From an uncultured Oscillospiraceae bacterium (lineage in GTDB: Bacteria > Bacillota > Clostridia > Oscillospirales > Ruminococcaceae): a stretch of 64,000 nt of DNA. The stretch covers positions 1-64,000 of the forward strand of contig CAKSEY010000001.1 in assembly GCA_934448295.1 (NCBI GenBank), read 5' to 3'. The position numbers were made by a program, and so were the translations under genes. Under the pieces are notes generated by a model that was given only the letters and a program-made list of their open reading frames with translations, was not told where the DNA came from and made no database searches. This document shows, one piece after another, positions 59,303-64,000 of this stretch (its first letter is position 1; each line of letters begins with the position of its first letter).

Positions 59303-59332
59303 ATCTCCGCAGCGCAGGCCCGCAGATTTTTT
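59301..59332 (+). terminator. Weak terminator after the beta-helix-like gene
   Basis: AAATCT (59301-59306) pairs with AGATTT (59324-59329) around a GC-rich internal part, then TTTTC. Imperfect stem. Confidence 0.5.
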
Positions 59333-59353
59333 CAAAAAAATTTGATTAACCTC

Positions 59354-59382
59354 TTGAAATTCGGAAAATAATATGTTATAAT
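59354..59382 (+). promoter_or_regulatory. Promoter of rpsT
   Basis: TTGAAA (59354-59359), 17-bp spacer, TATAAT (59377-59382). The leader is about 118 nt and contains a GCGCGGCACGCCGCG hairpin, possibly used in S20 autoregulation. Confidence 0.82.
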
Positions 59383-59507
59383 AAAATATATTATTATGGT
59401 GTTCAGAATGAGGAATTATAGAAAATTCCCCGAATGCCCATATAAGATAATAAATCGAGAGCGCGGCACGCCGCGTTCCGATCGAATAGCTATGGAGGTG
59501 AAAATAA

Positions 59508-59747
59508 ATGCCGAACATTAAGTCTGCAAAGAAGAGAGTTCTTATTGCCAAGGACAGAACAGAGGCTAACAAGGCTTCCAAGACTGCACTTAAGACAGTT
59601 ATCAAGAAGGCTCGCGCTGAGGGTGCTGACGCAGCTGCTATCAAGACCGCAGTTGTAAGCGTAGACAAGGCTGCAGGTAAGGGTCTTATCCACAAGAATA
59701 AGGCTGCTCGTCTGAAGTCCCAGCTTGCAAAGAAGACCACTGCATAA
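59508..59747 (+). CDS. rpsT: 30S ribosomal protein S20
   Basis: 79 residues, lysine- and alanine-rich: MPNIKSAKKRVLIAKDRTEANKAS at the start and KGLIHKNKAARLKSQLAKK at the end, typical of S20, which binds 16S rRNA helices in the body of the 30S subunit. Codon use is strongly biased, as in highly expressed genes. RBS GGAGGTG before ATG 59508. Own promoter and terminator. It is one of few genes here on the plus strand near the origin, an exception to the leading-strand pattern. Confidence 0.98.
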   Translation: MPNIKSAKKRVLIAKDRTEANKASKTALKTVIKKARAEGADAAAIKTAVVSVDKAAGKGLIHKNKAARLKSQLAKKTTA

Positions 59748-59765
59748 TTTTCTTGAAGAAGCAAA

Positions 59766-59804
59766 CATACACCCGCAGGCGAACAGCATGCGGGTGATTG
59801 TTTT
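59766..59804 (+). terminator. Terminator after rpsT
   Basis: CACCCGCA (59770-59777) pairs perfectly with TGCGGGTG (59789-59796), then ATTGTTTTA. Confidence 0.88.
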
Positions 59805-59849
59805 ATACGCGTAAAATGCAGATGAAGCTCACATAAAGGGGGAAACAGT

Positions 59850-60350
59850 ATGACAGGAAAAGACATAGAGATAACAGACATTGCAGAGGTAGAAAAGCTG
59901 CTGAGGGAAGCCAGGATATGCCGTCTTGCGCTGAACAACGGCGATTACCCTTATATAATACCGATGTGCTTCGGTTATATGCTGGAGGGGAATCATCTGG
60001 AGCTTTACTTCCACAGCGCGCCCCGCGGTCAGAAGCTGGAGCTTATAAAAAAGAACAATCTCGCCGGCTTTGAGATGGATATACTCACAGACATAGTAAA
60101 GGGCGAGAACGGGTGCAGCGTGTCCGCAATATACGACTGCATGACCGGAACAGGCTCAGTGGAGATAATAAACGGGATCGAAAAGCTGACCGGGCTCACG
60201 AAGATCATAAGCAAATACGACGAGGAAAAGCAGGATCACAAGTTCAGCGAACAGGCGCTCAACAGCATGGTGCTGATAAAGCTGACCGCCGACAGCTTCA
60301 ATTGCCGCCGCCACGAGGTAGCCGAGGAAGAGATCGACCTGCCCGGCTGA
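59850..60350 (+). CDS. Pyridoxamine 5'-phosphate oxidase-family flavoprotein (NimA-like)
   Basis: 166 residues. A split-barrel flavin/heme-binding protein of the NimA/PPOX type: ARICRLALNNGDYPYIIPMCFGY (about 21-43), YFHSAPRGQKLELIKKNNLAGFEM (about 54-77), GTGSVEIINGIEKLTGLTKIISKY, then LIKLTADSFNCRR. Members bind FMN or F420 or reduce nitroimidazoles; the specific reaction cannot be told. RBS AAAGGGGG before ATG 59850. Terminator at 60365-60392. Confidence 0.9.
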   Translation: MTGKDIEITDIAEVEKLLREARICRLALNNGDYPYIIPMCFGYMLEGNHLELYFHSAPRGQKLELIKKNNLAGFEMDILTDIVKGENGCSVSAIYDCMTGTGSVEIINGIEKLTGLTKIISKYDEEKQDHKFSEQALNSMVLIKLTADSFNCRRHEVAEEEIDLPG

Positions 60351-60363
60351 TATCAGAAAAAGT

Positions 60364-60393
60364 TAAAGGAGGGAATGAACCCTCCTTTTTTAT
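60364..60393 (+). terminator. Terminator after the PPOX-family gene
   Basis: AAAGGAGGG (60365-60373) pairs perfectly with CCCTCCTTT (60380-60388), then T-run. Confidence 0.92.
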
Positions 60394-60440
60394 TACCAAT
60401 TTTCGTATAAAACCGCACAATCTTTACTAGTAGTATAATT

Positions 60441-60686
60441 TTAAGTGAATTTTTCATCACATCTGCGGTTTATCGTAGTGTTTGAAATGTTGGTGATATA
60501 GGTCTTTTCAGAGCACACAACGAATGCTTTCGGCATATCGTCCGAAATGCTGACGACCCTGCCCTGCTTCTGGCTGGCGTTCAGGAAATCCGCAGTTATT
60601 CGGCTGACCGAACATTCCTCTATGTCGAATATCCCGATAACATCGTCTTTTCTGACGGTGACGTCTCCGCCAAGGAACAGATACAC
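60441..60686 (-). CDS. remB: RemB/DUF370 family protein
   Basis: 81 residues of the DUF370 family. MYLFLGGDVTVRKDDVIGIFDIE and the AFVVCSEKTYITNIS C-terminus match YaaB/RemB of Bacillus, encoded between recF and gyrB as here. RemA-type relatives bind DNA and activate biofilm matrix genes; RemB's own role is minor or unknown. It ends the dnaN-yaaA-recF-remB group, 4 bp after recF. Confidence 0.9.
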   Translation of the reverse strand: MYLFLGGDVTVRKDDVIGIFDIEECSVSRITADFLNASQKQGRVVSISDDMPKAFVVCSEKTYITNISNTTINRRCDEKFT

Positions 60687-60690
60687 AGCC

Positions 60691-61824
60691 TCACACCTCC
60701 GTAAAGCAGCCGTTTTCCGTGCGCCACGACTTTCCGCCCTTTAAAGCGGACAGGTCGTCCATATTACAGCAGGTAATAAACACCTGACTGTTATCTATAT
60801 TGTTTATGACGAAATTCCTGCGCACATGGTCAAGCTCGCTGAGTATATCATCAAGTATTATCACCGGACAGGTGCGGTTCCTGCGGCGTATCATCTCAGC
60901 CTCGGAGAGCTTCAGCGAAAGCGCCGCGCTCCTGACCTGCCCCTGGGAAGCAAAGTCCCGCGCTGGCATTCCGTTGATGAAAAAATTAACGTCGTCCCGG
61001 TGGATTCCCACTATCGTGTAGTGAAGCTTCATCTCGCTGTCAAGATTATTCTCCAGTTCTGAGACATATTTCTTAAACAGTCCATTTATATCAGAAAAGT
61101 CTATACTCTGAGTTTTGTAGATTGAGCTGTAATATTCCATTTTCAGGGACTCCGCCCCTTCGGTAAGTCTGGAATACATCTCAGCCGCATATTCCTGCAA
61201 AAACTCGAAATATTTCAGCCTGCCGTAGGTCACGTTTATCCCCTCGCCCGCAAGAATGTCATTCCACGGTGCAAGCTGCGCGGAAAGCTCCTCAGCAGGG
61301 ATATTCTTCCCTGCAAAAGCGAGTATATTATTACGCTGTTTTAACCCTCTGTTATAGTTTGAGAGCTTTTTCTGGTGAGTCTGGGTCTGCATTACGGCGA
61401 CATCATCAAGGTATCCCCTGCGGAGCTCCGGCGCACCCTTTATCAGATTGAGGTGTTCCGGAACGAAAACCACATATTTCAACACGCCGTATAATTGCGC
61501 CGCGTCGCTGACATTTAGTCCGTTGTATTTTATCTGCGGCTTGTTATTACTTATCGTATATTCCACAACATTTTCACGCGAAGTATTATTATCCTCGCGG
61601 AAACACAGCCTGATAAAGACCTCCGCCTTGCCGTCTGTGACCGGAATATACTGCGAATACTTCACATGACGGAAGCTGCCGCCCAGACAGACGGAAACCG
61701 CCTCCATGAGATTTGTTTTTCCCTGGGCATTCCTGCCGATAAAGATATTCAGCCTGTCGTCAAAGGTCAGCTCGGCTTCCCTTATATTCCGGAAATTGCG
61801 TATATACAGCTTAGTAATAACCAT
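60691..61824 (-). CDS. recF: DNA replication and repair protein RecF
   Basis: 377 residues. SMC-like ATPase that loads RecA at gaps. Walker A GRNAQGKTNLMEAV (about 29-42), RecF signature 1 and 2 regions (ELRRGYLDDVAVMQ...; signature ABC motif ASQGQVRSAALSLKLSEAEM), Walker B CPVIILDDILSELDH. Length is usual. It lies 8 bp after yaaA and 4 bp before remB in the conserved order dnaA-dnaN-yaaA-recF-remB-gyrB, here interrupted after remB by plus-strand rpsT and two other genes. Confidence 0.96.
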   Translation of the reverse strand: MVITKLYIRNFRNIREAELTFDDRLNIFIGRNAQGKTNLMEAVSVCLGGSFRHVKYSQYIPVTDGKAEVFIRLCFREDNNTSRENVVEYTISNNKPQIKYNGLNVSDAAQLYGVLKYVVFVPEHLNLIKGAPELRRGYLDDVAVMQTQTHQKKLSNYNRGLKQRNNILAFAGKNIPAEELSAQLAPWNDILAGEGINVTYGRLKYFEFLQEYAAEMYSRLTEGAESLKMEYYSSIYKTQSIDFSDINGLFKKYVSELENNLDSEMKLHYTIVGIHRDDVNFFINGMPARDFASQGQVRSAALSLKLSEAEMIRRRNRTCPVIILDDILSELDHVRRNFVINNIDNSQVFITCCNMDDLSALKGGKSWRTENGCFTEV

Positions 61825-61832
61825 GCGTATAA

Positions 61833-62072
61833 TTATTCAGCAGCTTCTGTTACTGCGTTCTCGTCAAGTACTATCTTGTATTTCTTGTTCTTGAAATCTA
61901 TTACGTCGCCGGGCTTGATTTTCTTACCGCGTTTGGTGCAGAGTTCCCCGTTTATGTTGAACTCGCCAAGCTCGATCAGTATCTTAGCCTTTGCGCCGGT
62001 TTCTGCCAGCCCCGCGAATTTTACAAGCTGATCCAGCTTGATAAAAGGTGTAGTGATCTTTATTTCTTCCAT
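61833..62072 (-). CDS. yaaA: S4-domain RNA-binding protein YaaA (RlbA)
   Basis: 79 residues with a single S4 domain: ITTPFIKLDQLVKFAGLAETGAKAKILIELGEFNINGELCTKRGKKI. In Bacillus the homologue, between dnaN and recF, acts in ribosome assembly. Same position here. RBS GGAAACA-type. Confidence 0.92.
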   Translation of the reverse strand: MEEIKITTPFIKLDQLVKFAGLAETGAKAKILIELGEFNINGELCTKRGKKIKPGDVIDFKNKKYKIVLDENAVTEAAE

Positions 62073-62180
62073 TGTGTTTCTGTTTCCTTTCTTCTTACTG
62101 TAATACTATGTTAATGCTGCCTTTTGGCATGAGTTTCCGCCGTATTACTGCCGGAAACGCGCATATTATTTAGCCGCATG
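62073..62180 (-). promoter_or_regulatory. Leader/promoter region of yaaA-recF-remB with two inverted repeats
   Basis: Two perfect inverted repeats precede yaaA: TGCC-TTTT-GGCA (about 62118-62129) and GTTTCCG/CGGAAAC (62133-62139/62152-62158). They may be operator or leader hairpins. No consensus promoter could be fixed. Confidence 0.4.
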
Positions 62181-62218
62181 AAAAAACCGCCGCCGCATTT
62201 CTGCGAAAGCAGTTTTTT
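62181..62218. terminator. Terminator downstream of dnaN (bidirectional form)
   Basis: AAAAAAC (62181-62187) pairs with GTTTTTT (62212-62218), with an inner CGCA-TTTC-TGCG hairpin and an internal loop. It lies 129 nt beyond the dnaN stop; the sequence between (62219-62346) holds no gene but several short complementary segments. Confidence 0.6.
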
Positions 62219-62346
62219 GGCTTAACAGCGCCGTCTGAGTTAGTTCCTGATAAGCCCACCGCGTTAGCCGCAGGTCGATATCAGCAGTTTTCTTCATGGA
62301 GGGCGAGTTCTTTTGCAGCTTTGCAGGCTCTCTCCCACCGATCAAT

Positions 62347-63444
62347 TCATTTCAGGCGCATGGGGAGAACAAGATATGTGAAAGCGCTGCCTTCCATCGG
62401 CAGTATTATCAGCGGAGCAATGGCTGACGCAGCCACAAGCTTGACCGTATCAGTGTCGCATGCCTTGAACGCGTCCAGCATATATTTCGCGTTGAATCCC
62501 ACGGTAATAGGCTCTCCGTTGTATTTAACGGAGATTTTGTCGCTGAGTTTTCCTATCGCAGTGGTGCAGCTCATGTAAATAGAGTTGTCCTTTATCTCGC
62601 AGCGAATGGGATTCTTGTTTTTCTCGTCGATTATCAGCATAGTGCGGTCAAGCATCTCGATCATTTCCCGGGTGTTGACCTCCGCGTAAACCTCGGAATT
62701 GCACTTGAGATAATTCTTAAACTGAATGAAATCCCCGTCAAGCAGCCGTGAGATCATCACATAGCTGTCAACCGTGAAGCTTATCTGGTTTTTATCTATA
62801 CTGAGAGTAACATTCTTATCATTATCGTCTGAGAGGATATGAGTCAGCTCCTCCAGAGTTTTGGCGGGAACTATAAAGCTGATGTTATTATAGGTCAGCG
62901 GTTCCTGTCTGAGCGCGATCCTGACGCCGTCCACTGCGGCTACGCTGAGTATATTGTCCTCCAACTCAAATTTGCAGCCCATCAGCGCGGGTTTGCTGTC
63001 TGTAACAGCTACTGCAAATTTAGTTTGGGTTATCATGCTCTTTAACAGCTTCTGGGGCATAGAAAAGCTGGTTTCCGGATTTACCTGTGGAATATTTGGG
63101 TAATCGTCAGCGCTCATGCACATGATCGTAAAATTAGTTTCTCCGCCGGATATTTCAGCGTTATTGTTGTCGTTACATTCGAACGTAATATTACCGGACG
63201 GCATTTTTCTGATAATATCGCCGAATTTTCTTGCCCCTACGACTATATTTCCGCTTTCAGAGCCGTTTACCTCGATCGAAGTCTTGATTCCGATATCAAG
63301 GTCGTATCCGGTAACGGTAAGCGTATTTCCTTCCAGCTCCATGAGTATTCCCTCAAGGGCTGCAATTGTGGATTTTCCTGCAGCAGCTTTCGCAGTCGTC
63401 TGCACTGCTGAAAGAATAACGTCCTTAGGACAACTGAATTTCAT
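62347..63444 (-). CDS. dnaN: DNA polymerase III subunit beta (sliding clamp)
   Basis: 365 residues, normal length. Three clamp domains: MKFSCPKDVILSAVQTTAKAAAGKSTIAALEGILMEL at the start, the dimer and cleft regions in the middle (FAVAVTDSKPALMGCKFELEDNILSVAAVDGVRIALR), and the C-terminal ...EGSAFTYLVLPMRLK with the conserved P-M-R end that forms the protein-binding pocket. Follows dnaA with a 249-bp gap that may hold origin elements. Confidence 0.97.
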   Translation of the reverse strand: MKFSCPKDVILSAVQTTAKAAAGKSTIAALEGILMELEGNTLTVTGYDLDIGIKTSIEVNGSESGNIVVGARKFGDIIRKMPSGNITFECNDNNNAEISGGETNFTIMCMSADDYPNIPQVNPETSFSMPQKLLKSMITQTKFAVAVTDSKPALMGCKFELEDNILSVAAVDGVRIALRQEPLTYNNISFIVPAKTLEELTHILSDDNDKNVTLSIDKNQISFTVDSYVMISRLLDGDFIQFKNYLKCNSEVYAEVNTREMIEMLDRTMLIIDEKNKNPIRCEIKDNSIYMSCTTAIGKLSDKISVKYNGEPITVGFNAKYMLDAFKACDTDTVKLVAASAIAPLIILPMEGSAFTYLVLPMRLK

Positions 63445-63693
63445 AATCTATTGGTCCTTTCTGCCGCACTGAACTCAGGCAGCGAAAAATAAAAAAGAAA
63501 TAATATTTTTTAATAATAATAATAATGGCTGTTCAAATGTTGAAAAGTCCGCTATTCTGCGCCACAAAGCGTTTCATCGGCTCAAAGTTTTCATCGCAGC
63601 GATGTTGAAATCGTGTGGATTCAAGGTTGGCTGATTTTTATTCAACAAGCCGTTGAAATCATCTCAAAACTTGTTAGCAATTCAGTGAAAAAA
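63445..63693. other. dnaA-dnaN intergenic region, candidate origin element
   Basis: The region holds an AT-rich tract with (TAA)n repeats (63511-63526), beside repeated 9-mers of the form NGTTGAAAN: 63538-63546, 63603-63611, 63651-63659 on the plus strand and one on the minus strand near 63640, plus TGTGGATTC (63614-63622), which differs from the DnaA box TGTGGATAA in its last two bases. This recalls a bipartite Firmicute oriC with a second part downstream of dnaA. No gene seen. Confidence 0.45.
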
Positions 63694-64000
63694 TCACTGG
63701 TTTGCCTTAATGTTCTTAATAAGATCTTCAACAACGGAACGGAAATTGCTGTCCTTTGCCATAGTTTCCTTAACGTTCTTTATGGCGTAAACAACGGTGG
63801 AGTGATCCCTGCCGCTGAATTCCTGACCGATAGCCTCATAGGGGAGCCCGGTTATCTCCTGGATAACATAGATAGCCACCTTTCTGGCTGAGGAAACGGG
63901 GGAATTACGCTTAGGCGAGCGGATCTCGTCCGGGTCAACGTTATATATCTTGGCAGCCTCGCTGATGATTTTGTCAACGGTTATCGGAATAGGCTGGTGG
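63694..64000 (-). CDS. dnaA: Chromosomal replication initiator DnaA, C-terminal part only (cut by window edge)
   Basis: The last ~100 residues of DnaA, ending at 63694. Translation continues in frame through GTG 63880 to the right edge, so the short frame is not a separate gene. Domain IV shows ITVDKIISEAAKIYNVDPDEI, the helix RKVAIYVIQEIT and the DnaA signature GRDHSTVVYA, which contacts DnaA boxes. The AAA+ part lies beyond the window. Confidence 0.95.
   Translation of the reverse strand, partial: HQPIPITVDKIISEAAKIYNVDPDEIRSPKRNSPVSSARKVAIYVIQEITGLPYEAIGQEFSGRDHSTVVYAIKNVKETMAKDSNFRSVVEDLIKNIKANQ

Noticed and set aside
63694..63879. Separate 61-residue DnaA-like protein
   Set aside because: The frame continues upstream without a stop to the window edge with DnaA domain IV sequence; the ATG/GTG is internal to dnaA.
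1..64000. Mobile elements, prophage, restriction-modification or other defence islands
   Set aside because: No transposase, integrase, phage, nuclease-toxin or methyltransferase-restriction pairs were seen; the only suggestive item is the PLMP-like domain protein, which lacks a nuclease.

Overview
The window looks like chromosomal, origin-proximal DNA of a Gram-positive anaerobe of the Clostridia, most like Ruminococcus and relatives (Oscillospiraceae/Ruminococcaceae). Evidence: a low-GC Gram-positive style dnaA-dnaN-yaaA-recF-remB block; a noc gene as well as parA-parB; parS sites of the TGTTCCACGTGGAACA type; consensus TTGACA-17-TATAAT promoters; dimeric GlyQS glycyl-tRNA synthetase; a single-chain 1231-residue PurL; and a GH5 cellulase lipoprotein. 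Genus assignment is inference from gene content. No insertion sequences, phage genes, CRISPR arrays or intact tRNA genes were seen.

Layout. 1-560: 5' end of a minus-strand 16S rRNA gene, its leader and three tandem promoters. 613-1749: DacF-type carboxypeptidase. 1812-2470: its own promoter, about 600 nt of strongly structured non-coding sequence and a terminator; this is the best candidate for an undescribed or unclassified large RNA. 2474-4555: GH5 cellulase divergent from an AraC-type regulator. 4597-8395: ABC permease plus adaptor without an ATPase. 8557-11870: CadC-type repressor, methyltransferase, HMA metallochaperone and P1B ATPase with an obvious operator. 11869-17207: TM2 protein, YcdB/SLH-like surface protein, Nudix hydrolase and a YabE-like 3D-domain cell-wall protein behind a folded leader. 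17306-22747: purL, a small protein and mtaB. 22955-25408: two tandem HPr-like (Crh-like) proteins and L-fucose isomerase. 25566-32030: small proteins, glyQS, mgtE, GNAT, lipoprotein and ilvE. 32414-35843: a protein with a PLMP/RRXRR-like N-terminus and a second adaptor-permease pair without ATPase. 35939-40484: a 996-residue RCC1/Ig/Fn3 exported protein and an mntR-like-MBL operon. 40587-45862: ABC ATPase, coiled-coil permease and M14-type deacylase. 45999-64000: the replication/segregation/translation block serS, parB, parA, three parS, noc, rsmG, mnmG, a fourth parS, gyrA, a YcxB-like protein, gyrB, an exported repeat protein, rpsT, a flavoprotein, remB, recF, yaaA, dnaN and the 3' end of dnaA.

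How it works together. Nearly all housekeeping genes from dnaA leftward are on the minus strand, as expected if the origin lies near or beyond the right edge and replication runs leftward through the window. A striking shared signal is TGCAACC-17 bp-GTTTTAT(A/G), found with identical spacing upstream of three otherwise unrelated exported proteins (YcdB/SLH-like, RCC1/Ig and a beta-helix-like protein). It looks like the promoter of an alternative, probably ECF-type, sigma factor and defines a small surface-protein regulon.
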